Of a DNA stretch of 64,000 nt, positions 31,718 to 44,222 are shown one piece after another (positions within the stretch are counted from its first letter, which is position 1; each line of letters begins with the position of its first letter). The position numbers and the translations under genes are program-made. Below the pieces are notes generated by a model. That model was not told the origin of the DNA. It was given only the letters and a program-made list of their open reading frames with translations, and searched no databases. Origin of the DNA: Maratus speciosus (lineage: Eukaryota > Arthropoda > Arachnida > Araneae > Salticidae); NCBI GenBank assembly GCA_963932465.1, contig OZ010786.1:272956411-273020410 (forward strand), in the 5' to 3' direction.

Positions 31718-32623
31718 TCTTTACAAGAAGAAAGTATTGGATTCGTGAAAATTTTTGACTTTCGGTTTTCGACGGATTTACACATTTTAGAGGTCAGAGA
31801 ACCCGAAGAACATGTTTTTACGAAATGTCTGTCTGTGCGTCTGTGAATCTGTTAGTCTGTCTGTCTGTATGTATGTGACACAAATTTTGTGGACGCTCTA
31901 TCTCAAGAACTAATGCACGTAATTTAATAAAAATTTATATTCAGTTAGCCACTGATGTAAATTGGTGTTGATTAGTTTTTGGTGTAAATAGCGCAACAGG
32001 TGGCGCTGCTATGCAGCCTTTTCCACGATTTCCGCAATAGCTCAATCTCCAGAACTAATGCACGGATTTCCATCAAACTTCAGATTCAGTTTGTTCTTGA
32101 CATGAATTAAAATTTTGTACATTTTGGTGTAAATCGCTCAACAGGTGGCGCTGTTATGCTGCATTTGTCATGATTTGCGCAATATCTCTATCTTAAGAAC
32201 TAATGCACGGATTTTCCCCAAACTTCATATTCAGTTAGACATTGACATATGTTGATGATAATTAGGTTATGGTGTAAATCACCCAACAGGTGGCGCTGTT
32301 ATGCTGCATTTGTCATGATTTGCGCAATATCTCTATCTCAAGAACTAATGCACGGATTTTCCCCAAACTTCATATTCAGTTAGACATTGACATATGTTGA
32401 TGATAATTAGGTTATGGTGTAAATCACCCAATAGGTGGCGCTGCTATGCTGCATTTTGATGGATTTACACGATTTCAGGGACAGTAATATATCAAGAACT
32501 AATGCACGGAATTTCATCTTTTTAGAATCCTCATGATGAGCATAGATGCACTGTGATAATGAATTTTGAAGTATTGACAAGTATGATATAGAAGAAAGTT
32601 TTGTGATGGCCACAACATACTAG
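31718..32623 (+). mobile_element. Non-autonomous Helitron, 906 bp, with internal tandem array
   Basis: Starts A|TCTTTACAAGAAGAAAG and ends with hairpin TTGTGATGGCCACAA (5-bp stem, 32601-32615), then cata, then CTAG|T (32620-32624). The unit gaagaaagt recurs near both ends. A short (tctg)n tract lies at about 31828-31866. It sits just downstream of the copia remnant. No protein domain is visible. Confidence 0.75.
31880..32480 (+). repeat. Tandem array, ~145-bp unit, ~4 copies
   Basis: aggtggcgctg recurs at 31998, 32143, 32288 and 32433, exactly about 145 bp apart. Each unit also holds aagaactaatgcacggattt. The third and fourth copies are nearly identical, so the array expanded recently at its 3' side. 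Confidence 0.9.
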
Positions 32624-32990
32624 TTTCATAATGTAAACGTTTTATTCAATCTGGAAAATGTAGCTTTCCGAGAAAGAGTGCATATAAAAACCTCTCATAG
32701 TACAATATAAATATGTGCCAATTAAATATCTTAAAATGTCGCTTCATCTTTATTTAATAATATACAAATAATCTAACATTTCTTTACTTAAATGAGGCAG
32801 AAGAAGTCATACATTGGAGAATAATTACTTATCCAAAATAAAAGGGAGGAAAGGTGCACAATATGGTCGATTAATACCATGTGGATAAAACGTAAAAAAA
32901 TGGAGCTGGTATGAAAGGATAAGTGTCCTCAAAAAGGGTAAGTCCCAATTATCTTATAAAGGCTTTTTGCGCAGCTGTATTTTTTTTTAT

Positions 32991-33022
<32 letters not shown>

Positions 33023-33063
33023 CAGAAGTCTCGAATCATTATTTTTATTTGATGATGTGGAAC
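32624..33063. other. A+T-rich stretch
   Basis: An A-run lies at about 32997-33022. Nothing else is recognised. Confidence 0.5.
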
Positions 33064-33271
33064 AGATGTGTTATTATCCCGGGGTCCGCCATCTTCGATT
33101 TTTTTTCTTGGCTTGAATTAAAAATTATTTTTTATTAATAGTTATAATTATTATATTCCAGTTTTTTCAATATTATATTAACCTATCAACAATATTTAAC
33201 CATTTGCGACATTACTACTTGGCGAAAAAGGAGTTTTTATGGATGAAAAAACCTGGGATAATAACACATCT
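33064..33271. mobile_element. 208-bp TIR MITE
   Basis: agatgtgttattatcccgg (left) and cctgggataataacacatct (right) are inverted terminal copies of about 19 bp. The interior is A+T-rich and non-coding. Confidence 0.7.
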
Positions 33272-34333
33272 AAGCCGCTGCGGCCATCTACTGGCCATTT
33301 TTTGAAATAATAGACTTCTATGGGCAACTTTTTTCAATTTATCATTATAAAAATTCAGAAAGTTTTTTTTTTTTTTTAAATAAATAGTAACACTTTATTG
33401 GCGCCATCTAGTGAGTGTTTGAAGAGTGAAAGAATTAATAAGGATTTTTTCTGAAATATTTGAGTTTTCAAATATGTTTTAAACGATTTTTCGCTTTTAA
33501 AAAACTTATACTTTATTTACACCTGCGTTAAATTTTTGAAATAGCTGAATTTAAAAATATTCGGAATTTTTAATTTTATATAATTATTTTTTCTTGAATA
33601 TTTTTAATTTCATTTTAAAATATTATTCTAATTATTTTTAAATTAAATGTAATGCTGCTTCCATATACGTAAGGATTTAATAACTACAAATTAACAATTT
33701 TGATTTATTAATTTAAGGATAAAGTGTTTTAAAAGAGATATTAAACGAAACCCTCTGTGCGATTTGCGATCACACTTACCCACTTGTTTTGAGGGTTTTT
33801 TTTTCTTTTGCTCACCATGTGTAACTTGACTTTCATGTCTTAATCGCAGTAAAAAGATCAAGCAATTTACGTTATTTAGAGACATTTTTTCGAAATATTG
33901 CAGTTTTATCAATGAAAATGCTCGCTTCTTGTTAAATATTGTGTCATTTTGACTCGCCAAACCATTTCGGCCCGTTGCAAGTTAAAGGCGTTAAACGCAG
34001 AATGACGAAACCTCTTTTCACCAACATAAAACTGCGTCATGAATATACATTTTCATTCGTAAAACTCAAAACACAATTACTCGTGTGTCATGCGTCACGT
34101 AATCGTGTAAGAAAGAATGAAAATTTTCACTGACTTTTTATTTCGCGTATATAAGTTTAAAGCCTTACGGCCTCAAACTCAATACCAGAGGAATGAAAAA
34201 TTATTGAAAATTATTTGAACATAACTTGTTTTTTTCCCTTAAACATGACATACTTTTCATTAATAGAAAACATGTCTTTTCGCGCTTTGGATCGCTTCCA
34301 CTGTTATGATAATATTTAAAAGCTCCACGTGTC
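33272..34333. other. A+T-rich stretch, nothing recognised
   Basis: Frames of 64-89 aa at 33691-34133 overlap on opposite strands without motif support. The phrase ggcgccatctagtgag at about 33400 is repeat-like, but no boundary can be drawn. Confidence 0.5.
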
Positions 34334-34335
34334 TA

Positions 34336-34338
34336 CAC

Positions 34339-34377
<39 letters not shown>

Positions 34378-34579
34378 GACCAGTTTTCCTGTAGGAATCG
34401 GAAAAATAGTTGCCCTTTTCATACCAGAAACTTTTCCGACCCAGCTCGGAATAAAATCCGTAAAATACCGTTTTATTGACTATTTCCTTTTTTTTACGGA
34501 TTTTATTCCGAGCTGGGTCGGGAAAATTTCCGGTATGATAAGGGGAAATATTTTTCTGATTCCTACAGGAAAACTGGTC

Positions 34580-34613
<34 letters not shown>

Positions 34614-34616
34614 GTG
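34336..34616. mobile_element. 281-bp palindromic MITE, TA-flanked, copy 1
   Basis: CACTGTAAAAA... and ...TTTTTACAGTG are the ends, with TA on both sides (34334-34335, 34617-34618). The arms mirror each other (aggaatcggaaaaatagttg; gacccagctcggaataaaat; ttacggattttattccgagc). Long A and T runs at both ends are part of the palindrome. The 140-aa minus frame here is a translation of the hairpin. Confidence 0.88.
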
Positions 34617-35042
34617 TACTGATGGTATAGGAAGAACAGAAAGCCCACGTCAATTGCCTCATTTAGACACAATCGCAATAAAATGTTACACTTTCCCTTT
34701 GCCGACCGCAGGCGATAAAGAGCAAAATATTTTTTCATGGTTACACCAGTTCACAAGTTAAAAAAACAATTTAGTTAATTATGCGCACTATCATCATTAT
34801 TATTATATTTTTTTTTTCGTCGGGAGGAGGGCGTTATGGTGAGCACCCAGTACGTATCGTATTGAAATTTGAGTGTGTTTGTCTGCCTGACTGCTTTTTT
34901 GTTTTATTTTAACATTTTAGGCTCTAATTTTTTTAGCAATTGGCCAACTGCTTCAAAATTTTAACACATTGCTAAAGTAGAGTGTATTGCTACACTCTTT
35001 TAAAATTGTAGTCGTATCATGCATAGTTGTTTTTGTTTGTAT

Positions 35043-35076
<34 letters not shown>

Positions 35077-35300
35077 CAGAGACATGTCAAAAACTGTAAA
35101 ATATGATCGTCAATTTCCTGTCAATACGAGCTATAATGGCAACAATGTGAGTGAAATTGAATACGAATAACAATAATAGATTATCAGAAAAAAATTCTGG
35201 TTGTGCCAAACCACTCAAAATAAATTACGCCAACTGGCATCAAATAAAAACGTCAATACTACTAAAGCTATTCTTCAAATACACTTTAATTGGCATCAAA
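34617..35300. other. A+T-rich stretch with T-runs
   Basis: A T-run of about 30 bp at 35047-35076 is followed by unremarkable sequence. Nothing is recognised. Confidence 0.5.
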
Positions 35301-35359
35301 GTTTGTAAATAGCTTTCTTTTTTCCAATTTGTCGGCTACAGGAGATATTAGTGAAGACA

Positions 35360-35860
35360 ATCTATGCATCAGTTCAAGAAAGAAATTTATTTTTATTAGG
35401 TAAATCTTTTCAAAGAAATATGTCATGAAGTCTTGAAAACATTAATATTTATAACAATCATTCTTTATCTTGTGAAAGCATTTTGCTCTTACACACAACA
35501 ACGCATTTATAATATGTCAAAAAGAACTTGCTTATTAAATACAACTTTTCTTTTCGTTAACTATGATATTATACCAGATAAGTGATGATATAAAATAAAT
35601 AAGTTTTGTTTATTTCATAAACAATATCTGCATATCGTCGTCTTCCGAGCTACTGTGTTTGTACAAATCGATTTTGAAATTAATTACTTTATTATAAAAC
35701 TATTTATTTATAATTGTGCATTCTTCTGAATAATTTATGCACAAATGTTTTGAAAAATTAAAATATCATTAATATCAAATATCTTACAAATCAATTATAT
35801 CAACAATTACAATGTACTGCTTTAAAATGACTTTTCTTGTGCCATTTTTTACGTTCTGTA
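35360..35860. repeat. Dispersed repeat D, copy 1
   Basis: aaataagttttgtttatttc, ataaacaatatctgcatatc and the preceding ttgtgaaagcattttgctct are shared with 36400-36900 (about 1.02 kb downstream) and 46600-46930. Family unknown; no terminal repeats seen. Confidence 0.6.
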
Positions 35861-36399
35861 ACTGAAATTGGTAAAAGCAATTTTTTTTATGAAACATTTG
35901 GAAAATTAATCTCTATAAAAATGAGTATTTTTGAAAAGCGCAACAAACTTAAATTAGTCTATCAAGCAGCTGTCCATTAATTTCTAATCCTTTTTTAAAT
36001 CATCTTCTGGCGAAAAAATGTGTATTTCTTAAATTCTTATATAACTGAGAATTTTACATGGGCACATATTGGCTTTTACATATATAAACACATAGCTACT
36101 AATAGGTTAATCAGTATTTATTTTTTATATAAGTATTACTGAATTTCTCATCAGTATTTTTTTGGCAAACTTATAGTAGAAATCTACATTATATTTTAAT
36201 AAATTGCAAAAATACTTTTCCTGGAACCAAGTTAGAAAAATTCTCTAAATAAAAATATTTCGTCTTACGTATTTTGATAAATTTAAATGTGAATAATACT
36301 AACAAAATCTTAAATCAAATCCGTAAATACTAGACTATAATGGCTTGCATAGTTTATAAACATCAATTTCTTTTAAAATTGCGGAACGCACAAAACATC

Positions 36400-36900
36400 A
36401 ATAACAACAATGTAAACATCAGTTTAAACAAAATCATATCCTTATTATTTTAATGATTTCGTCTAAAGAAAATATGTTATGAAAACTTTTGCAAATTAAT
36501 CTCTTTAACAATATGTATCTATCTTGTCAAAATGTTTTGCTCTGATAAAGCACATCAGATTTATAATAGAAGGACAAGCATTTGATCATTAAATACAGTT
36601 TTTCTCTGTATGTACTGCATGAAGCACATTAAATAATTTTTGTTTATTTCATAAACAATATCTGCATAACATCATTTTCAAGCTGCTGTTTTTATGCATC
36701 TTTATTTTGAAGTGCATTATTTTCTCACAAAATTTCTTTGTGATACTTACCGAAAAGCATAAATACTTTTTGCCACAAATATTTTGAAAAATGGGAATTT
36801 GTTTAATACTACTAACTGATAAATTGAATCTATTAATTATTATGATTATAGTAATAATATAAAAGTTAAGTAAAAATAACTTACCTACTTCAAACGGCTC
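36400..36900. repeat. Dispersed repeat D, copy 2
   Basis: Shares atgaagcacattaaataa, tttcataaacaatatctgca and tcaaaatgttttgctctga with copies 1 and 3. The order of shared blocks is the same, so it is a direct repeat of copy 1. Confidence 0.6.
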
Positions 36901-36957
36901 TACAGTTGCGCACTACTGTTTCAAATCAGACGAAATTTAAACCACAGATAAATCGTA

Positions 36958-37201
36958 CACTGTAAAAAAAAAAATAATAATAATGCAGTTTTCCGGTAGG
37001 AATCGGAAAAATAGTTGCCCTTATCGTGCCGGAATAATTTCCAACCCAGCTTGGAATAAAATCCGTAAAATACCGTTTTACTGACTATTTCCTTATTTTT
37101 ACGGATTTTATTCCGAGCTGGGCCTGAAATTATTCCGTTACGATAAGGGCAACTATTTTTCCGATTCCTACCGGAAAACTGGCAGTATTTTTTTCACAGT
37201 G
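36958..37201. mobile_element. Palindromic MITE, copy 2 of the 34.3-kb family
   Basis: CACTGTAAAAAAA and ...CACAGTG ends with TA on the left and TG on the right (mutated target site). The arms (taggaatcggaaaaatagtt; ttggaataaaatccgtaaaa; gggcaactatttttccgatt) match copy 1 closely. It is 2.6 kb away from copy 1. Confidence 0.88.
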
Positions 37202-37437
37202 TGCGACGTTCTAGTATTTACAAGCTAAACATTGTATAGTACAAAAATCCAACATTACATATATCTGCATCAGCTATGAAAGAAAGCATCACCGTGTTTT
37301 GAGTTTTAGACAAGACTCACTTCACTTATCGATGTAAAATGAGATTTTACGATTACAGCACGTTGTTCAAAACCAGGCGTAGTGATAATTTATTGTAAGC
37401 ATATTAATCATTCATAAAAAGGCATATTGCGTATTAA

Positions 37438-37644
37438 CACTAGAACGTCCGGAGTTTTACCCAACCTTAATAAAAACATTTTAACACAAGAATTTTTATT
37501 TAAAACTATTTCACTTATTTATTTAACTGAGTTTACTCTAGTTAAAATTTAACTGATTTTACGAAAAAAATTCTGGTTCGAATCGACATTTTATCATTTG
37601 ATCGGTGTCGAATTGACACCAACTACCAGCTGGACGTTCTAGTG
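37438..37644. mobile_element. 207-bp TTAA-flanked MITE (piggyBac-type)
   Basis: CACTAGAACGTCC at the left and GGACGTTCTAGTG at the right are perfect inverted ends with TTAA outside both (37434-37437, 37645-37648). A ggtgtcgaattgacacc hairpin lies near the right end. Confidence 0.85.
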
Positions 37645-37648
37645 TTAA

Positions 37649-38895
37649 CCGTATAATCCTATTGAACACTTACTTCAATGCTATAGCATCAACCTTCGAC
37701 TACTTTTGTTAGGCATGCTTTTATTTAATAAATCACAATGGAATTATTTGTTTTATGCAGGGATCGAAATGGAAAAATCTACAACCCTGAACGCTATTTT
37801 AAAATTTTTGTGGACTAAAAAATTGTTTTGAATGTATAGACAAGTTTACTTCTAACCATGCAAAAACAATTTTTTAAAGGTATTCACGATTCTAAATAAG
37901 AATAAAAAGGTACATAAAGTACAATAAGCCAAATAGTATCTTCGATAAAACCTAGATTCAGCATACTTTCATCTTCATTATAATAAAAGATAAAAATTAA
38001 AAAGCATGTATGTCTGGCTTCTCATACTTATTTAGTGACTAAAATTAAATAGTCTGCCTCGTGAGTCGCTCACCTGGAATTGGAACTATCGCAATCGCTT
38101 CACATCCGCTGGTATGGGTGGTGTCAAAGAACGAGTGCCACCGACAATGGCGTATCACCCGATTATAAGTTCTTTGGGTGATGACTAATCACAATGATAT
38201 TAAGTGCATCACCGCATGTTCTGACCATTTTTTCGGATGAACCTGAACGGGAACAGAAACAATGATGTTTTTCAGGAACCGTAACAAAATGTTTTAATTA
38301 ATTGCAGGAACCGGAACGATATATACCATAATCTCACGAACCGGAACAATATTTGTCGTAATTTCACGAACCGGAATATAGTTTCGGTTTTCTCCGGCAC
38401 ATTTAGAGCCCTGGTTATATGTATAAATTAATCTTAGTCTCGTACGAAACAGTAGAGCGCATTCCAGTACCATCTAAAGTGCATAACTTATTTCTCGCCA
38501 TCTCTATAAATGGAAATCAATTTCTTTCCAAAAAAGAAACTTTTTAAATTATCGAAAGACAATTCTTATGAAGATTAACGTACTGAAAAAGACTAAATTT
38601 CCATAATGAATATTTAGTAAATTGCTTGTTATTATTTTAGTTAAAATTTTGTTCTTAACAGTTTGGATTTAACTTGACATTTTTGTTTCTATTTAAAACG
38701 TTTCTCTTTGTCAAAACGCCTGTGTAAGGAATTTATAATTGTTGTCTAAAAAGCACTTTCTATTAAAATACTAAATATTTTCAAATCTTCATCTGCCGAG
38801 AGAATGCAGTTCCGATGTTTTTACAACATTGCACTATCTTCATTTAGACACATTTTTTTTGTGCACAAATCAGTAATAAAATACGTTTTTCTGTA
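37649..38895. other. A+T-rich stretch with a short tandem motif
   Basis: Around 38260-38390 the phrase (c)gaaccggaac-ata recurs four times (for example ggaaccggaacgatata, cgaaccggaacaatatt). Otherwise nothing is recognised. Confidence 0.5.
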
Positions 38896-38897
38896 TA

Positions 38898-40170
38898 CCG
38901 GGTGATCCAGAAGTTCCGGGACTTTTTAAATGTTATTAATTGGAAAACTATGTACAATAGGAAGGTGCGGTTTTCACATATATACTCAGAAACATGTGGG
39001 ATTTTTGTTTATAGGAAATTTTTTTTAAATAAATAGTTAAAAATTTTAGCAACAGATGGCGCTGCTGTACGACATCGATAGTATCTGCACCATGTGTTAT
39101 ACAGTAGCCTCCCTCTTAACCGGTCTCCTCTTAACCAGAACTCCGCTTTAACCGGCTAACATTTTTTCTCCAATATCAAGCAAAATTCAGAAAGTAAAAT
39201 TTCGGTTCTCATCTCTTTATGGTTAGTTAACTCAAATTTACATAATGTACAATAATTTCGACTTCTTATAAAGGTATGTGACAAGATTTTCAACAATTTA
39301 ATTTGTATTAAATATTGTTCATTATTTGTAATTAGTGATAATTTTTATTTCAATTCCGTTAATTGCACTAGTATTCATTTCACAAAATATAGAAAATATG
39401 TACTTTTTTAAAACTACACAAATTAAAAGACTAAATGTATCCAATGCATTTAATTAATAAAATATGCAGTTATTTATTTATTTTTTACTTCTCCGGTTTA
39501 ACCGGTTTTTCTCTTAACCGGCTAACCCCCGGTCCCGTATAGGCCGGTTAAGAGGGAGGCTTTTGTATAAGCAGATGAGTTCATTTCGCAACGTCTTTCC
39601 TAAGATTTTGATCAGATTTCGTTTTAAGGATCGTTTATGTTCAAACGCTTTTTCAAAGTTTAAAGAAATTGCCTTTAAAAGGAATTTTGGTACAAAATTT
39701 GATGTGTAATTGCTATGTTTAGTCATGCTTTCTTTGCGTGACAAAGCTCTTTTACAAAAAGAATGAATCGGCAAGTTTAGCTTTGCTTTCTTAACGTACA
39801 ATGCGTGGAGTTAAAACCGGAAAAGGACCGAAATGCCATTACAAATCTAAAGGCTATGTTAAAATAGTTTGAGGAAATTGGCTCAATTGAAAAATCGTCA
39901 AAGAAGCGGGAGATCCCAGACGTCTATTGCAGTCGTAATCGATCTTGAACGCCATGCCAAAAGTCAATCAGCTGTATTATATCATAGCAGAACTATATTA
40001 TCAATTTCAGCACCACCTATTGGCAAAAAGTGTAACTAAATAAAAAAATTTCATTAAAAAAACAAATCCCACATGTTTCTAAGCATTTCTGTGACAATCG
40101 CATCTTTCCATTGTATATAGATAACTAATTATTAACATTTCAAAACTCCCGGAACTTCTGGATCACCCGG
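38898..40170 (+). mobile_element. Mariner-like transposon, internally deleted, with a nested insertion
   Basis: CCGGGTGATCCAGAAGTTCC and its inverse at 40151-40170 are the ends of an imperfect ~45-bp TIR; TA flanks both (38896-38897, 40171-40172). Inside, about 39830-39990, a plus-strand reading gives AITNLKAMLK, a stop, FEEIGSIEKSSKKR and then SQTSIAVVIDL after a shift. This resembles the linker and second HTH of mariner-type transposases (usual form KFEETGSV...GRPR). No DDE/DDD catalytic part remains. The 95-aa minus frame at 39514-39801 is a shadow. Confidence 0.75.
39102..39565. mobile_element. 464-bp Tigger/pogo-like MITE nested in the mariner-like element
   Basis: CAGTAGCCTCCCTCTTAACC and the inverse ggttaagagggaggcttttg are ~22-bp TIRs; TA flanks it (39100-39101, 39566-39567). 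Removing it restores a continuous host element (tgttaTAtaagcagatg). CAG-start TIRs with TA duplication fit the Tigger/pogo group. Subterminal aaccggctaac motifs repeat inside both ends. Confidence 0.8.
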
Positions 40171-40172
40171 TA

Positions 40173-42140
40173 CATTTATATAATTAAGGCTTCCTTTCTC
40201 GTCATTATGTTTTGTACTTTTTAAAAATATGTAATATTTTCTTACACTTTTCAAAAATACTTTTCGTGAAATCAATTAAAAAATAAGAAAACTTTAAAAA
40301 CTGCTTTTCATTAAACATATTGAAAAATTTAAACATGTTTAATGAAAGCTAGCCGTGAGATCAGCTCTATTAACACAGTATAAGTCGTACTGTTCAACAA
40401 ATACTACTCCCAGGTTAATGCATTTTCATTGCCATTTCATAAAAACAGGCGCTGCATCTGAATAAGCAAGTTTTCCCACTTACTGACTCTTCTGGTGTCT
40501 CAACGAGCATCAGTGATAATTCACACATCTGTCTGAATCAAACTTATACTCTCCTTTTGGCAACCTGAAGCGACATTCTTGAGAAGTGGAATGATTTGAG
40601 CTCCAAAACGGAACAGAACGCTTAACCTTTATTAACAGTCCTCCCATGACTACATGATGTCATAGATTTCGTAGGAAAAATCTTAGTAAAACACCCATTT
40701 CATCCCAAAAGATAATATGTATATGAATTTTCAAATTCATATTTCCTTTTAAATATGAGGACGCTCCTATAATTTTCCCTGATTTATAATTTTTATTTTT
40801 AAAATTAAAGATTTTACTTAATTCGTCAGAAATATTTAATTTCATCATATTTAAAAATAAAAGTTTATGTCAGATCAACAAAAATAAACGGTCAAGTACG
40901 AGTAATACTCCGCTCAGAGGGTTCCGTACAATAAATATATGAATTATTAATTGTATTATTTACAAAAATCATTGCTAAAAAAGTAATAAAACTATACAAA
41001 GTACGGTTGGGTATAGCTGTATGTACTATAAAAGTTTGAATGGGCATACTATAAAAGTTCAAAGAGATATGAAGGCTAAATAATATCAAATATTTCTGTT
41101 CTGTATAACTGTTTTTTTTTTATCTTAGCCTAATCTGTTTCTATTGATGAACTTAATTCGGTACTGTCAATAAATTAGTGCATATATAAACTTCATTTAG
41201 CATTTCATAAATCTAAATCCAGCCTAGTAATAATCTTTCCTTTTTACAGCGTAGCTAAAACAAAGTCTTGTTCAAAGTTTAAACTTGGCATTGTGCTAAG
41301 CGCGCTTCGAAAGGATGCCGCAAAGTTTGGTCCGTGCCGTGTTTTTCCAGATATGTTTTTAATTATCTTTTAAAGACACGAGAGGCGTATTGAGGTTTCC
41401 ACTCAATGCAAACTAGTCGCGAATCCCATAGTATTTATGTGAGTAATTCTTATTAAATACGTCTGTTTTTAACAATTTGACGTTTATTGCTTTTATACTG
41501 CTACTCGGCATTGCATAGCACAGATAAAACATTAAAAGTTGTAATTTAGCCTTAAAAAGCCTATGGTACATAGAGTACGCCGGCCCTGTTATGTATGTCC
41601 AAACCGCCCGTGTCTTTAAGGATTTAAAGGTTAATATTTCGGATAATTACTGACGATTTTTTGGAAAATCATTATCAACAATGTTTTTATACTTTTGCCA
41701 CGATAGGTACCTACAGCGCTCTTCAACACCTTTGCTGAAGGCCCGCAACTCGAAATTTTTGTGTAACGGCTTTTCTCAAAAACTATGTGATTTAGAGTAA
41801 TCGTTATATTTTTCCTGCAAGGTTTAAATTTACGTCTGCTACCTCTAATTTTTTTCACCTTTTTAATATTAGTAGATTTGGAAATAGGTAGGGGGGACAT
41901 ATTTTTGCACTACATTTTCGACGATATCTCTAAAAATATAACATCTAAAATTAATAGAACTGTATTTTTCAGTTCAGCATTACGAAAGCTTTCAGACGAT
42001 ACCACACAAAATATACAAAGAATTTTTTTTCAAGTAACTTAATTAGCCCATCTACATTTTTCCTAAATATATTTGTGAATGTTTAATAATCTGTAAATAT
42101 GCGGGTCAATAGTCTTTCTTACTTCCACCAATTTGAACTT
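40173..42140. other. A+T-rich stretch, nothing recognised
   Basis: Frames of 62-89 aa show no motif. 41560-41900 is slightly less A+T-rich, but no repeat or domain is visible. Confidence 0.5.
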
Positions 42141-42141
42141 T

Positions 42142-42246
42142 TCACGTTCCATAGTTTACAAGTAAAACGGCTGTGACAGACAGACAAACAGACACAGGAG
42201 TGATCTTCTAATGGTCCCGTTTTTACTTTTTAAGTATGGAACACAA
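42142..42246. repeat. Hairpin with a (caga)n core
   Basis: gttccatagtttacaagtaa and aacgg pair with ccgttttt-actttttaagta and tggaac; between them gacagacagacaaacagaca lies in the loop. A similar arrangement is common in arthropod dispersed repeats, so it is probably the end of a transposable element. Confidence 0.5.
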
Positions 42247-42792
42247 AAAATGGAAAAAAAAATTAAGTATTGCTCATAAAAAAAGAAAAAGGTGTATAAA
42301 ACCTCAAAAGTTATAAGTATATATGAAAAAGTTTTAAAAAGTGCAATTAGTATTAAGAAAAGTGTAGCCTTCATTACTTGCGCTAGGCCACGGCAGAAAG
42401 GTGACCAGTGAGTTAGCGCTGCGTTCTCTTATGCAGATAAGTGGGTGAAATAAAACCAGTTCGAAAAAGAAGAACGTGGCGAGTAAGTTGGCTTCTTCCT
42501 GAGTTGAAAGGAATTTTTAATGCTGGATGAAATTAAGGAATACTTTGTGGAGAACCGCTGTAAAAAAGATTGGTTAATTGCCCTGATTGTTCTATGTATA
42601 ATCATGCAAGAAAATTGACCAACGTGGTGACTTAGCTGTTTCATCGCTTGCTATCAACGCAGAGGTTAATAAAAAAACAAAATTAGATTCAAAAATGGAT
42701 GTAAAAAGAGTTTATTAATTCCTCAGCTTGATATAATCGTAGGATGAGTAAAATTAATTTACACCTATTCTCTCATAGCACAGTAGTTAGTG

Positions 42793-44222
42793 GGTTGAAT
42801 TCGGAATTCATTAGGGGAAAGCTGGAAATTGTTTTAATCCCTTCAGTTTAGATCTATACTATGTTTTCCCTCTCGTGCTAGGTGAGCGTTAGGATATATG
42901 TATAGATTTACAGTCAAAAAAAAAACTTTTTTTTACGTACCGTAACAGTATCTCCAAACAGCTAACTCTGTCAAAAACATTGTCAGTACAAATATTGTAG
43001 AGCTTACAATTCTGAGTAAAATGAGTACCTACACTTAATATTTTTGTTGAACATTAAGGTCACAATTCCAGTTTAAAATTTTAGACCGGTCGTCAGGGGT
43101 TGAACTCAGAATTAATTAGGACAAAACTGGAAATTGTTTTACCCATTCAGTTTAGTTCTAAAATGCACGTACGATGTTTTCTTCCTCGTACGTGGGTGAA
43201 TGTTAGAAATTATGTACATATTTATTTTCGAAAAACACTTTTTTTTAATTACCTTAGCAATATCTCAACTCTATAAAAAACATTGTCAATACAAATGTTG
43301 TAGAGCTTAAAATTCAGAATAAAATGAGTACCATCATTAATATTTTTGTTCAACATTAAGGTCGCAATTCTACTTCAAAATTTTTCAAATCAAGAGCTTG
43401 AAGCCAGGAGAGACCAAGTTAACTTAACAATATCTCAAAACTGCGCCCTTACTATTAAACAAAAATATTAAGTGTAGGCACTCATTTTACTCAGAATTTT
43501 AGGCTCTACAACTTTTGTACTGACAATGTTTTTTATAGAGTTAGCTATTTTGAGATATTGTTAATTTAACTTGGTCTCTCCCGGCTTCAAGATCTTGATT
43601 AGCGATTAAGGCAAAATTTTGAAATAGAATTGCGACCTTAATGTTGAACAAAAGTATTAATGATGGTTTTCATTTTATTCAGAATTTTAAGCTCTACAAC
43701 ATTTGTATTGACAATATTTTTTATAGAGTTATCTGTTTTGAGATATTGTTAAGGTAATTTAAAAAGTTTTTTTCGAAAATAAATACGTGCTTATTTTCTA
43801 ACATTCACCCAAGTACGAAAAAGAAAACATCGTACATTCCTTTTAGACCTAAACTGAAGGGGTTAAAACAATTTTCAGTTTTCTCCTAATTAATTCTTAG
43901 TACAACCCCCTGACGACGGGTCTAAAATTTTAAACTGGAATTGTGACCTTAATTTTCAACAAAAATATCAAGTGTAGGTACTCATTTTACTCAGAAGTTT
44001 AAGCTCCACAACATTTGTATTGACAATGTTTTTGGCAGAGTTAGTTGTTTGGAGATACTGTTATGGTATTTAAAGAAACGTGTTTTTTGACTATAAATCT
44101 ATACATATTTCCTAAAGCTCACCTAGTATGGGGGGGGGGACATAGTATATTCATTCTAGACCTAAACTGAAGGGATTAAAATAATTTCCAGCTTTCCCCT
44201 AATTAATTCCGAATTCGGCCTT
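42793..44222. repeat. Inverted array of a ~300-bp tandem unit
   Basis: The stretch is one large palindrome with its centre near 43497. Each arm contains about two tandem units sharing caacattaaggtcgcaattc, gttgtagagcttaaaattc and aaaactggaaattgttttaa on the left, with their inverses on the right. The outer ends (gaattcattaggggaaagct / agctttcccctaattaattc) also match. No ORF. Confidence 0.85.

Noticed and set aside
34316..34738. 140-aa minus-strand ORF
   Set aside because: It runs through the palindromic MITE and its A/T runs, giving poly-Lys and poly-Phe segments.
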